DNA from: Rhodobacter sp.
Lineage (GTDB): Bacteria > Pseudomonadota > Alphaproteobacteria > Rhodobacterales > Rhodobacteraceae
Length of the DNA: 35,432 nt
Assembly (NCBI GenBank): GCA_020251025.1
Contig: JADCDI010000042.1
Span: forward strand, 1-35,432
Direction of reading: 5' to 3'
The position numbers and the translations under genes were made by a program. The notes beneath the pieces were generated by a model. It was not told the origin of the DNA and did not search any database. It saw nothing but the letters and a program-made list of their open reading frames with translations. Below, one piece after another: positions 27,087 through 35,432 of the stretch. Every line of letters starts with the position of its first letter. The stretch's first letter is position 1.

Positions 27087-28030
27087 CACCAGCCCCCCAT
27101 TCCGACCCCGCGCAGGGCCGCTTCCACAAGAAAGGCCCCGAAGTGCAGGAAAAGATAATACAGCGAAAAGCGGAACACCCGCTTTTCCACGCGGTAGCCG
27201 TCCGCCTCGGCCACGGCCTCGTTCCGCTGCCAGATGCGCCATGCGCCATAAAGAAACCCCGCGTTCAGCAGCGCCGAGACCGCCAGATACACCGGCCCGC
27301 CGATCGGGGTGAAGGCCGCCCCGACCGCAACCGGCACCAGCAGGATGGTATAGACCAGCACATGCGCCCGGGTCGCTTTGCGCCCGTGCGTGACCGTCAG
27401 CATCGGCACGCCGGCCCTTGAATAGTCATCCTTCATGAACAGGGCCAGCGCCCAGAAATGCGGCGGCGTCCACATGAAGATCAGCGCGAACATCAGCGCG
27501 CTTTCGATGGAAACGCCGCCGGTCGCCACCGCCCAGCCGATCACCGGCGGAAATGCCCCGGCAGCCCCGCCGATCACGATGTTCTGCGGTGTCAGGCGCT
27601 TGAGCCACATCGAATAGACCACGGCGTAAAAGAAGATGGTGAAAGCCAGCAGACCCGCGGCGAGGAGGTTCGACGCCAGTCCCAGCATCACCACGGCAAT
27701 GCCCGACAGCGCCAGACCGAGGCCCAGCGCTTCGCCCCCCGCGACGGTGCCCGCAGGCACGGGCCGCCGGGCAGTGCGGCGCATGAGCGCGTCGATATCG
27801 GCATCCCACCACATGTTCAGCGCGCCCGAGGCCCCCGCCCCCAGCGCGATGAACAGAATCGAAGCCAGGGCCACCACCGGATGCACCGGGACCGGTGCCG
27901 CCAGAAGGCCGACCAGCGCCGTAAAGACGACAAGCGACATGACGCGCGGCTTGAGCAGCGCCACATAATCCCCAAAGCCGGCTTCGCCGGGCCGGGGCAT
28001 GGTCTGGTCAAGGGCCCGGATATCGCTCAT
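27086..28030 (-). CDS. ctaB: Heme O synthase (protoheme IX farnesyltransferase)
   Basis: 314 aa, UbiA-family prenyltransferase with about nine membrane segments. It attaches a farnesyl group to heme B to give heme O, the precursor of heme A for aa3 oxidase. The first Asp-rich motif NMWWDADIDALMRRTARRP is at 72-90, with N72, D76 and D80. DYVALLKPRVMSLVVFTA opens the family, and the second motif region is IFMWTPPHFWALALF with MKDDYSRAGVPM. It follows ctaC by 31 bases and overlaps the next small gene. Confidence 0.97.
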   Translation of the reverse strand: MSDIRALDQTMPRPGEAGFGDYVALLKPRVMSLVVFTALVGLLAAPVPVHPVVALASILFIALGAGASGALNMWWDADIDALMRRTARRPVPAGTVAGGEALGLGLALSGIAVVMLGLASNLLAAGLLAFTIFFYAVVYSMWLKRLTPQNIVIGGAAGAFPPVIGWAVATGGVSIESALMFALIFMWTPPHFWALALFMKDDYSRAGVPMLTVTHGRKATRAHVLVYTILLVPVAVGAAFTPIGGPVYLAVSALLNAGFLYGAWRIWQRNEAVAEADGYRVEKRVFRFSLYYLFLHFGAFLVEAALRGVGMGGW

Positions 28031-28061
28031 GTTTCGCTCCCGCCCGCAGGGCTTGCAGCCG

Positions 28062-29003
28062 TCAGTTGGCCGCAGCCACTTTCACATCGCCCGAAGGCGC
28101 CGCCAGCGACGAAAGCTGCACATCTCCGGCCTTTGCCGACTCCAGCCACCGGGCATAGGCGGCCTCGGACACCACCTTGACGGTGATCGGCATGTAGGCA
28201 TGGCTCTTGCCGCACAACTCTGAACATTGACCGAAATAGATGCCCTCACGCTCGGGCTTGAACCAAAGCTGCGCAATCCGGCCGGGCACCGCATCCTGCT
28301 TCACGCCGAAGGCCGGGATCGTCCAGGAATGGATCACGTCCGCCCCGGTCACCTGCATGACGACCGTCTTGTTTACCGGCACGACAACCGCCGTATCGGT
28401 CGCCAGCAGGAAATCATCGCGCGTGTAGCCCAGCGCCTCCAGCTTCATCACCGCGATGTCATCAAGGACCTGCGGCTGGCCAATCGGCTGATCATCGCCA
28501 AGCGCCTCGACCTTGGTCGACCCGTCGACAAGGAAGCTGGAAAATTCGACGCCTTCGTCCACATATTCATAGCCCCAGTACCACTGGTAGCCCGTGACCT
28601 TGATGGTCACGTCACCCTCCGGGATTTCCTGCTGCTTGAACAGGACCGGCAGGGAATAGGCCCCGATGAACACCAGGATCAGGATCGGAATCACGGTCCA
28701 GCTGACTTCCAGCGGGGTGTTGTGGGTAAAGCTTGCCGGGTCGGGGTTGGACCGGCGGTTGAACCGCACGACCACGATGGCCAGAAGCGCGGTCACGAAC
28801 AGCGTGATTGCCGAAATGATCACCAGCAGCATGAAATCGAGGTTCTGCAGGTCGCGCGCCAGTTCTGTGGCGCCGAACTGAAATCCCGTCTCGCCGTTCA
28901 CCGGGCGCCCGACGACCTCAAGCGTTTCCTGCGCGCGCGCGCCCTGGGCTGCAACGCTTGCCGCAATGCCGGCCAGAAGGCCCGAACGAAAGGTAAGTGG
29001 CAT
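28062..29003 (-). CDS. ctaC: Cytochrome c oxidase subunit II
   Basis: 313 aa. The signal peptide ends near ARA (residue 24), and two membrane segments follow. The CuA domain is complete: H225 in DVIHSWTIPAFGVKQ, C260 and C264 in FGQCSELCGKSHAYM, with H268. The aromatic stretch GYQWYWGYEY is the electron-entry patch. Compared with Paracoccus-type subunit II there are about 20 extra residues between FSSFLVDGS and EALGYTRDDFLLATD. ATG 29001-29003 has AGGAA about 7 bases upstream. It is the first gene of the oxidase cluster, and its subunit I gene is not in the window. Confidence 0.97.
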   Translation of the reverse strand: MPLTFRSGLLAGIAASVAAQGARAQETLEVVGRPVNGETGFQFGATELARDLQNLDFMLLVIISAITLFVTALLAIVVVRFNRRSNPDPASFTHNTPLEVSWTVIPILILVFIGAYSLPVLFKQQEIPEGDVTIKVTGYQWYWGYEYVDEGVEFSSFLVDGSTKVEALGDDQPIGQPQVLDDIAVMKLEALGYTRDDFLLATDTAVVVPVNKTVVMQVTGADVIHSWTIPAFGVKQDAVPGRIAQLWFKPEREGIYFGQCSELCGKSHAYMPITVKVVSEAAYARWLESAKAGDVQLSSLAAPSGDVKVAAAN

Positions 29004-29098
29004 CTTCAATTCCTGTTCTGGCACGGCCCTTCCGGGCCGCCGTGTGGTCCCGGCTTCATCCCCGCCGGACGCCCGTTGTTTCGCGCCCCCCTGAAACC

Positions 29099-29104
29099 AT
29101 ATTA
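29099..29104 (-). promoter_or_regulatory. Putative ctaC -10 box
   Basis: TAATAT on the minus strand, about 95 bases before the ctaC start. The AT-rich tract just upstream offers only a weak -35. The leader includes a 6-bp GC hairpin (29024-29039). Confidence 0.3.
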
Positions 29105-29170
29105 GGGACAGATCGACAAGCAAAACGATTGCGGCAAAGAGACGCCGCCGAACCGGATCAAGGATACAGC

Positions 29171-30592
29171 ATGACAGACGCCCCGTTCCGCCCGTTTGAA
29201 ACCCGCCTGGACGAAGCGGCGGCGCTGTCGGTCCTGCGGGCGGCAACCCTTGGTGCAGAAGACGGCGAACTGTTCCTGGAGCGCAGCCGTTCGGAATCGC
29301 TGGTCCTGGACGATGGCCGGATCAAGACGGCAAGCTATGATGCTTGCGAAGGCTTCGGCCTGCGCGCGGTAAAGGGCGAGGTTGCGGGCTATGCCCATGC
29401 CACCGAAATCTCGGAATGCGCGCTGCGCCGGGCGGCGGAAACCGCGCGTCTGGCCGTGGGCGACGGCGGCGGAACGATGGCCCCGCCCCCCGCAGGCACC
29501 AACACGCGGCTTTATGGCGATGCCGACCCGATGGCGGATGCCACGTTTCCGGTCAAGATCGACATGCTGCGCGAGATCGATGCCTATGCCCGCGCGCTGG
29601 ATCCGCGCGTGGTGCAGGTGTCGGCCAGCCTGGCCGCCGGTCTGCAGGAGGTGGAGATTCTGCGCCCCGAAGGTCTGCGCCTGTCGGACGTGCGCCCGAT
29701 GTGCCGGATCAACATCTCGGTCATCGTGGAATCGAACGGGCGCCGGGAAAGCGGCGGCACGGGCGGCGGCGGGCGGTTCGGCCTGGCCCGCCTGATGCAA
29801 AAGGACCACTGGCAGGGCCTGGCGCGCGAGGCTTTGCGCATCGCGCTGGTCAATCTGGATGCCGTCGCGGCCCCGGCAGGCACCATGGATGTCGTCCTTG
29901 GTCCGGGCTGGCCGGGCATCCTGCTGCACGAGGCGATCGGCCACGGGCTGGAAGGCGATTTCAACCGCAAGAAGACCTCGGCCTTTGCCGGGCTGCTGGG
30001 CAGCCGCGTGGCGGCCCCCGGCGTGACGGTGCTGGATGACGGCACCCTGCCCGACCGGCGCGGGTCGATCAGCGTCGATGACGAAGGCACGCCGTCGGGC
30101 CGCACCGTGCTGATCGAGGACGGCATTCTTGCAGGCTACATGCAGGACCGGCAGAACGCCCGCCTGATGGGTGCGGCACCCACCGGCAACGGGCGCCGCC
30201 AAAGCTTTGCCCATATCCCGATGCCGCGCATGACCAACACCTACATGCTGGCCGGCACGACCGACCCCGCGCAGATTCTGGCAGACCTGAAGGACGGCAT
30301 CTATGCCGTGGGCTTTGGCGGCGGTCAGGTGGATATCACGAACGGCAAGTTCGTGTTCAGCTGCACCGAAGCCTACCGGGTCCAGAACGGCAGGATCGGC
30401 GCGCCGGTCAAGGGGGCCACGCTGATCGGCGACGGGCCGACGGCACTGCGCCATGTGCGGGCGATCGGCAATGATCTGGCGCTGGACCCCGGCATCGGCA
30501 ACTGCGGCAAGGCGGGCCAATGGGTGCCCGTCGGTGTGGGCCAGCCGACGCTGGCCATCGGCGGCCTGACCGTGGGCGGCTCCGCCGCCTGA
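29171..30592 (+). CDS. tldD: Metalloprotease TldD
   Basis: 473 aa. TldD pairs with TldE/PmbA to form a metalloprotease that processes small peptides such as microcin or antitoxin precursors. The zinc motif HEAIGHGLEGD (253-263) contains HExxxH. Other family stretches are YDACEGFGLRAVKGEVAGYA, GTMDVVLGPGWPGILLHEAIGH, GSISVDDEGTPSGRTVLIE and GQVDITNGKFVFSCTEAY. ATG 29171 is supported by AAGGA at 29160-29164, six bases upstream; the frame stays open further upstream without homology. No tldE/pmbA partner is in the window. It is divergent from ctaC. Confidence 0.96.
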   Translation: MTDAPFRPFETRLDEAAALSVLRAATLGAEDGELFLERSRSESLVLDDGRIKTASYDACEGFGLRAVKGEVAGYAHATEISECALRRAAETARLAVGDGGGTMAPPPAGTNTRLYGDADPMADATFPVKIDMLREIDAYARALDPRVVQVSASLAAGLQEVEILRPEGLRLSDVRPMCRINISVIVESNGRRESGGTGGGGRFGLARLMQKDHWQGLAREALRIALVNLDAVAAPAGTMDVVLGPGWPGILLHEAIGHGLEGDFNRKKTSAFAGLLGSRVAAPGVTVLDDGTLPDRRGSISVDDEGTPSGRTVLIEDGILAGYMQDRQNARLMGAAPTGNGRRQSFAHIPMPRMTNTYMLAGTTDPAQILADLKDGIYAVGFGGGQVDITNGKFVFSCTEAYRVQNGRIGAPVKGATLIGDGPTALRHVRAIGNDLALDPGIGNCGKAGQWVPVGVGQPTLAIGGLTVGGSAA

Positions 30593-31572
30593 CAAGGCGG
30601 GTCTGATCCTGCCGCTGTCCGGTCAATGATGACGGCGGCGGTCCCATCCCGGAAGGCAGTACGGCTGCTTTCCTGATCAGGTGCGGCTTCACAGGCTGCT
30701 GAAACAGCAGTCCGAATGCCTGCCTGCCGGAAGATATTCCCGGTCCGGGGAAAGGGATTGCCCCTTCGGGCGGGACCCTGCCACAAGGGGCGTCTTCACC
30801 CGCACCGGCGGAAGGCCAGCGCCCGCCGGGGGCGGGGCGGGCGCTGGCCGGGGGCTTTAGGCCCCCCCGTCTGGACAAGGATCGGCCGTGGCGCTGCGGC
30901 GGGGGCCATGGCCCCCGCCGGGACAAACAAGGCGCGCGGGGGGGAAAGGTGCCCGCTTTGCGGTCAGGCAGCCCCTGCGACCGGCAGCTTTTCGGCACCC
31001 TGGTCAGGCTGTGCCAGCCCCTTATCGCCTGCACGGGTGATTTGCTGTCCAGGGCCGATTGGGGAAGTTGCCGATTGCAAAGCCGGACATGGCGGTGCGG
31101 CGTGGTTTCCGGCTTTTCGCCGGAACGGAAGGGGCGGCTTTGCAGCACCTGCTTCCATGCGGCCATTGAAGCGCCCGGCCATGCCGCCGGTCTGGGGTGA
31201 TCCCGGCGCGGTCAGGCGGTGCCCGCTGGCAGGCCCGGCGCAGAGCCTGGCGAACCCGTGCGCACCCGATGCGGCACGCTTGCGCCAGCTACACCACTCC
31301 ACGGGACAGCATCGAAGTCCTTGCCGCAGCATGTCGGAAGCGGTGCGCTGAAGAGGCCCTGCAGGATCGCCGCACGCACCTTCGGTGTTGCCCCAGCCTG
31401 CTTGTGAAGATCGGTCCGCATCCTCGCACCTCATTCCCAATGTCCCTCAGGATCGATCTTGCCATGAAAAGCGCCGATCACCGGGCAGAAATGTGATCAT
31501 CCGGGATGTGACAGGTTTCCCCGGCGGGTGAACTGGCCGCAGGCCAAAAGGGGGGCAGACAGCCCCGCCCCG
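30593..31572. other. Gene-free stretch holding repeat copy C
   Basis: About 980 bases between tldD and truA without a recognisable gene. Repeat copy C occupies 30690-31010. The rest (31011-31572) shows no domain or start signal that supports a gene; long frames there have the residue bias of antisense GC-rich DNA. Confidence 0.55.
30690..31010 (+). repeat. Dispersed GC-rich repeat, copy C
   Basis: Related to copy B along its length. It begins with a hairpin (CTGCTG 30696-30701, CAGCAG 30705-30710), shares GCCTGCCTGCCGGAA-like and GTCCGGGGAAAGGGATTGC sequence with B, and carries an extra module (GGCCAGCGCCCGCC to GGGCGCTGGCC) also seen in A and D. The central hairpin here is GGCGGGGGC (30898-30906) with GCCCCCGCC (30911-30919). 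Relative to the other copies both arms changed together (A to G, T to C), keeping the stem paired. Confidence 0.8.
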
Positions 31573-32346
31573 TCACACGGCATCGAAAGGATCCTCCGGA
31601 TAGCCCACCCCCACCAGATAGAGGCCCTGCGGCGGGCAGACCGGGCCGCAGGCCGCGCGGTCGCGCGCGGCCAGGGCGCGGGCGACATCCCCGGGGTGCC
31701 AGGCTCCGGCCCCGACCCGTTCCAGCGTGCCCACGATGGAGCGGACCTGATTGTGCAGAAAGCTGCGGGCGCGCAGGTGAAAGCGGAATTCCCATCCTCC
31801 GGGAACGGCAGACGTCTCGATCCGCACCTCGTCCAGTGTCTTGATGGCCGAGGCCGCCTGGCAAGAGGCCGACCGGAAGGTGGTAAAGTCCTGCTTGCCC
31901 AGCAGATGCGCCGCACCGGCGCGCATCGCATCGGCATCCAGCGGGTTGAGCACCTGCCAGACCCGCCCGCGGTCATGTGTCAGCGGCGCGCGGCGCTGGA
32001 CCAGGCGGTACAGATAGCGCCGCTCCATCGCCGAAAACCGTGCGTGAAAGCCCTCTGCAACCCGTGCTGCGGCCAGAATGGCAATCGGGGCCGGGCGCAG
32101 ATGGGCGTTCAGCGCCCCGGCCAGGCGGAACGGATCCCAGTCCCGCGCAAGGTCCGCATGGGCGACCTGGCCCGTGGCATGCACGCCCGCATCGGTGCGC
32201 CCGGCCCCGGTGATCTGCGGGGCGGCGGGGTCCAGACGGGCCAGCGCCGCCTCGATGGCCGATTGCACCGATGGCGCGTTCGCCTGCCTCTGCCAGCCCG
32301 AAAACGGGCCGCCGTCATAATCGATCTTCAGCGCGAATCTGGGCAT
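31573..32346 (-). CDS. truA: tRNA pseudouridine(38-40) synthase
   Basis: 257 aa, the standard length. TruA converts uridines 38-40 of tRNA anticodon arms to pseudouridine. The catalytic motif [11 protein letters not shown] has D52. [15 protein letters not shown] opens the protein, and [15 protein letters not shown] and [15 protein letters not shown] are conserved in the family. The ATG is on the minus strand at 32344-32346, divergent from ycjX; no strong Shine-Dalgarno is seen. It is monocistronic by position, with repeat copy C downstream. Confidence 0.96.
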   Translation of the reverse strand: MPRFALKIDYDGGPFSGWQRQANAPSVQSAIEAALARLDPAAPQITGAGRTDAGVHATGQVAHADLARDWDPFRLAGALNAHLRPAPIAILAAARVAEGFHARFSAMERRYLYRLVQRRAPLTHDRGRVWQVLNPLDADAMRAGAAHLLGKQDFTTFRSASCQAASAIKTLDEVRIETSAVPGGWEFRFHLRARSFLHNQVRSIVGTLERVGAGAWHPGDVARALAARDRAACGPVCPPQGLYLVGVGYPEDPFDAV

Positions 32347-32450
32347 TCTGCGGGGGTAGCCGATGCCCCGCGCGCTGGCAACCGGGGCTTGCCCCTGTCA
32401 TTTGTCCCCGGTCCCGCCTATCTTTGCGGGCGGGCAACAGGGGGCAGGAC

Positions 32451-33863
32451 GTGCTGGGACCGATCGCGGAAGGGCTGACGCGCAGCGTCGAAGGGGCCTT
32501 CGCCACCCTGTCGGGTGCCTTTTTCGAACCTGTCATCCGGCTTGGCGTTACGGGTCTGTCGCGGTCAGGCAAGACCGTGTTCATCACCGGGCTGGTGGCC
32601 AACCTGATGGACCGGGGCCGGATGCCGCAGCTTGCCGCCGCCGCCGGGGGGCGGATTTCGGCAGTCTGGTTGCAACCGCAGCCGCACGACACCGTCGCGC
32701 GCTTTGATGTGGAGGCGCATCTGGCGGCGCTGGGCGGCGATGCCCCGCGATGGCCCGCCTCGACCCGCAGCGTGTCGGAACTGCGCCTGTCCTTCCGGGT
32801 GCAGCCTCTGGGCCTTCTTGCCAGCGTGGGCGGGCCGCGCACCGTTCATCTGGACATCGTCGATTATCCCGGTGAATGGCTGATGGATCTGGCGCTGATG
32901 GATAAATCCTATGCCGACTGGTCCGACGACACGCTGTCGCGCATCGCCAAACGCCCCCAGGCCGCAGCCTACATGGCCCAGGCCAGGGCCGAGGATGGCA
33001 GCCTGATGCTGGACGAGGGGCGCGCACAATCGCTGGCGGCTGCCTTCACCGCCTATCTGCAGGCGGCGCGCGAGGCAGGCTTTTCCGATTGCACGCCGGG
33101 GCGGTTTCTGATGCCGGGCGATCTGGCCGGGTCCCCCGCGCTGACCTTCGCGCCATTGCCGATGCCTGCGGCATCGCCGCGCGGCTCGTTCTGGCGCGAG
33201 ATGGACCGCCGCTATGACGCCTACCGGCGCGAGGTGGTCCGCCCCTTTTTCCGCGATCATTTCTCACGCATCGACCGGCAGGTGGTGCTGGTCGATGCGC
33301 TTGGCGCGATTCACGCCGGTCCCCCGGCGGTGGAGGATCTGCGCCGCACCATGGCCGGAATCCTGACGGCGTTCCGCCCGGGGCGAAACGCCTTTCTTTC
33401 GTCGGTCTTCACCGGGCAACGGGTGGAAAAGGTGCTGTTTGCCGCCACCAAAGCCGATCATCTGCACCACACCCAGCACCCGCGCCTGACCGCGATCATT
33501 GACGCCATGCTGCGCGATGCGCGCGACCGCGCCGATTTCGCCGGGGCGCAGACCGCCGGCATGGCCATCGCCTCGATCCGGGCCACCGTCGAGGAAGAGG
33601 TGATCCGCAATGGCCGGACGGTCCCCGCCGTGCGCGGGCGGCTGCAAAGCACCGGCAGGATGGCCACGATGTATGCGGGTGAATTGCCCGCCGACCCCGC
33701 CCGCCTGATGGCCCCGGCGCGCGAAGGGGCCGAACGCTGGCTGGATGCCGATTATCAGGTGATGTCCTTTGCCCCCGCCCGCATGACGCTTGCCCCCGGC
33801 CATGGGCCGCCCCACATCCGGCTCGACCGCGCTGCGGAATTCCTGATCGGAGACCGGCTGTGA
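32451..33863 (+). CDS. ycjX: YcjX-family GTPase-like protein
   Basis: 470 aa from GTG 32451, preceded by a G-rich tract at 32440-32444. The Walker A motif GLSRSGKT is at 35-42 in VTGLSRSGKTVFITGLVANL. The DIVDYPGEWLMDLALMD stretch acts as switch/Walker B, and KADHLHHTQHPRL is typical of the YcjX (DUF463) family of stress-linked, predicted NTPases. TMYAGELPADP and the final HIRLDRAAEFLIGDRL are also family features. The biochemical role is not settled. The stop overlaps the next gene by four bases (GTGA), an arrangement known as the ycjX-ycjF pair. Confidence 0.93.
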   Translation: MLGPIAEGLTRSVEGAFATLSGAFFEPVIRLGVTGLSRSGKTVFITGLVANLMDRGRMPQLAAAAGGRISAVWLQPQPHDTVARFDVEAHLAALGGDAPRWPASTRSVSELRLSFRVQPLGLLASVGGPRTVHLDIVDYPGEWLMDLALMDKSYADWSDDTLSRIAKRPQAAAYMAQARAEDGSLMLDEGRAQSLAAAFTAYLQAAREAGFSDCTPGRFLMPGDLAGSPALTFAPLPMPAASPRGSFWREMDRRYDAYRREVVRPFFRDHFSRIDRQVVLVDALGAIHAGPPAVEDLRRTMAGILTAFRPGRNAFLSSVFTGQRVEKVLFAATKADHLHHTQHPRLTAIIDAMLRDARDRADFAGAQTAGMAIASIRATVEEEVIRNGRTVPAVRGRLQSTGRMATMYAGELPADPARLMAPAREGAERWLDADYQVMSFAPARMTLAPGHGPPHIRLDRAAEFLIGDRL

Positions 33864-34855
33864 CCGATGCCCCGCCGCTGAGGCCCCTGCTGATCGAACG
33901 CGACGAGGATCCGCACGCGCCCACCCCCGCCAGCGTCCCCCCCGTGCCGGATACGGACCACCCCCAGGTGCCGGCCCGTCTGCCCCCGCCGCCCGGCCCG
34001 GCACTGACGCGGGCCGCGCTGTGGGTGTTCGGGGCGCTGTTTTCCTTTGTGCTGTCGGTCGCGGCCTGGGATTTCGTGGCCGGTCTGCTGACGCGCGACA
34101 GCCTGCTGGGCACGGTGGCCCTTGTGCTGGTGGGACTGGCGGTGGTGATGGCGCTGGCGCTGGCGCTGCGCGAACTGGCGGGGTTTGCCCGCATGGCGCG
34201 CATCGATACGCTGCGCCTGCGCGCGGTCGGGGCAGCGTCGACAGCGGATATCAAAGAGGCGCGCAGCGTGGTCGCGGGGCTGGAGTTGCTTTATCGCGAC
34301 CGCCCCGAATTCGCCCCGGCGCGGGCGCGGCTGAGGGCGCGCGGTGCCGAAGTATTCGATGCCGACGGCCTTTTGTCACTGGCCGAGACCGAGCTGATGG
34401 CCGCGCTTGACCAATCCGCCCGGCGCGAGGTGGAGGCTGCGGCGCGCCAGGTGGCCACCGTCACTGCCCTGGTGCCCCTGGCACTGGCCGATGTGGCCAC
34501 CGCATTCTATGCCAATGTGCGGATGATCCGGCGGATTGCGGCAATCTATGGCGGGCGGTCGGGAACGCTGGGGTCCCTGCGGCTGATGCGCGGCGTCTTC
34601 ACCCATCTGGCGGCCACGGGCGCGCTGGCGGTGGGCGATGACATGATCCATTCGGTCGCGGGCGGCGGACTGCTGTCGCGCATCTCGCGCCGCTTTGGCG
34701 AAGGCGTGGTCAATGGCGCGCTGACGGCCCGCGTCGGTGTGGCGGCCATGGACGTGTGCCGCCCGCTGCCCTTTCGCGCCCTGCCCCGCCCCAGGACGAC
34801 CAACCTTGTCTCCCGCGGCCTGGCCGGGCTGTTTGCCGAGACCGGGGAAAGCTGA
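33860..34855 (+). CDS. YcjF-like membrane protein (TIGR01620/DUF697)
   Basis: 331 aa from a GTG start overlapping the ycjX stop, with GGAG about 8 bases upstream. It has a proline-rich cytoplasmic N-terminus (residues 1-50), then two close membrane segments (about 53-79 and 85-105), and a C-terminal DUF697-like region: ATVTALVPLALADVATAFYAN, MIRRIAAIYGGRSGTLGSLRL, RRFGEGVVNGALTARVGVAAM and CRPLPF. It belongs to the YcjF/TIGR01620 family linked to ycjX. Function in envelope stress is inferred from the family. Repeat copy D follows the stop. Confidence 0.9.
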   Translation: MTDAPPLRPLLIERDEDPHAPTPASVPPVPDTDHPQVPARLPPPPGPALTRAALWVFGALFSFVLSVAAWDFVAGLLTRDSLLGTVALVLVGLAVVMALALALRELAGFARMARIDTLRLRAVGAASTADIKEARSVVAGLELLYRDRPEFAPARARLRARGAEVFDADGLLSLAETELMAALDQSARREVEAAARQVATVTALVPLALADVATAFYANVRMIRRIAAIYGGRSGTLGSLRLMRGVFTHLAATGALAVGDDMIHSVAGGGLLSRISRRFGEGVVNGALTARVGVAAMDVCRPLPFRALPRPRTTNLVSRGLAGLFAETGES

Positions 34856-35030
34856 CGTCAGGGCGCAGGGACTGTGGCTTGGGGCCGGTGCGGCGACGGC
34901 TGCGGCAGGCCCTGCCGATGGCGCGGCAAGGCGGTCGCGGCGGTGATCTGTGCCATGAGGGGGGCGGCAGGTTCTGACCTGACCCTGCGCCCCTTCCGGG
35001 CGGGGTCAGGAAATGCGGCAGGTTTGCCCG

Positions 35031-35432
35031 CCCGCAGCGGGCGCTGGCCGGGGGCTTTGGGCCCCCGGCTGGCAAAGGATCATCGTGGCGCTGTGGCAGG
35101 GGCGATGGCCCCTGCCATTGAAGCGGTGCGGGTGCTGTCATCAGTTCGGGCGGGAACAGGAAACGCATTGCGTTTCCCCGCCCGTGCGGAACGGTGCCCC
35201 GTAAAGCGGAAGGTCCGGGAAAGACAGAGGCCAGCGCCCGACCCGGCGGGGGCGAAGCGCCCGCTAGGGGCGGGGCGGGCGCTGGCCGGGGGCTTTGGCC
35301 CCCGGCCAGTCATGATGCCAGCGTAACGCCGTGGCAGGGGCGATGGCCCCTGCCATTGGAGCGGTGAGGGTGCTGTCCTCAGATCGGGCGGGAAAGTGAA
35401 GGTACCTTCGCCCGTCCGGGCGGGGACAGGAA
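35031..35432 (+). repeat. Dispersed GC-rich repeat, copy D (tandem, runs off window)
   Basis: At least 1.6 tandem units with a period near 240 bases. The GC stem recurs at about 35043-35071 and 35282-35309, the latter a perfect 12-bp stem with loop TTTG. The hairpin TGGCAGGGGC recurs at 35094-35103 and 35332-35341, each with a GATG loop. GGAAACGC (35159-35166) pairs with GCGTTTCC (35170-35177). The plus strand here matches the minus strand of 1-310. The last unit is cut by the window end. Confidence 0.88.

Noticed and set aside
31250-31312. tRNA-like sequence on the minus strand (GTGGTGTAGCTGG and ACGGGTTCGCC)
   Set aside because: D-arm and T-arm-like pieces occur, but no 7-bp acceptor stem or proper anticodon loop with U33 can be drawn.
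34710-35168. Minus-strand frame at the right end
   Set aside because: Spans the 3' end of the YcjF-like gene and repeat copy D; composition and position mark it as spurious.

Overview
The window looks like the chromosome of a high-GC alphaproteobacterium of the order Rhodobacterales (Rhodobacteraceae/Paracoccaceae). The grounds are the aa3 cytochrome oxidase cluster running ctaC-ctaB-small ORF-ctaG-ctaE-surf1-thrC-M16 peptidase-GNAT, a small DUF6455-type cysteine protein, two perfect FNR/FnrL boxes, and strong GC codon bias. The genus cannot be fixed from the sequence alone. No rRNA, tRNA, CRISPR array, prophage or replication origin was seen.

Layout. 1-310 is a GC-rich repeat (copy A). 602-6682 (+) holds a PEP-utilising enzyme related to pyruvate phosphate dikinase, then folB, folP and glmM (folate synthesis and UDP-GlcNAc precursor synthesis). 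6683-8074 is a scar: a terminator, a G-run cluster, a decayed IS5-family element with 21-bp inverted repeats, and the first ~47 codons of a DNA methyltransferase cut by that element. 8284-9693 (+) is rimO and 9867-10517 (+) an isolated prepilin-like protein. 10518-13756 is mostly gene-poor, with a DUF6455 protein behind an FNR box, an M48 metalloprotease lipoprotein and a 78-aa conserved-looking protein. 13757-16171 (-) is ppsA, divergent from a 120-aa protein across a second FNR box. 16891-17150 is repeat copy B. 17262-18722 (+) is mtnP-apt (methylthioadenosine and adenine salvage). 18888-21168 (-) is an FAD-linked oxidase and an exported metallo-beta-lactamase-fold protein. 21430-29003 (-) is the tightly packed oxidase/thrC cluster. 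tldD (+) diverges from it. 30690-31010 is repeat copy C. truA (-) then faces ycjX and a ycjF-like membrane protein (+), and copy D fills the right end.

How the genes work together. ctaC and ctaE encode oxidase subunits II and III, ctaB makes heme O, and CtaG and Surf1 help assemble the enzyme. thrC, the M16 peptidase and the acetyltransferase follow with overlapping stop and start codons, so they are probably co-transcribed. The folB-folP-glmM block is another likely operon. PpsA feeds gluconeogenesis, and its FNR box suggests oxygen control.

The most unusual content is a dispersed, intergenic, GC-rich repeat family in four places (A, B, C, D). It is built from conserved hairpins, one of which shows a compensatory base-pair change between copies. 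Two copies are inverted at the window ends and one is tandem with a period near 240 bp. Other points for a second look are a PPDK-like protein that has lost ATP-grasp residues but keeps its phospho-His and catalytic Cys, the two FNR boxes, and the IS-truncated methyltransferase.
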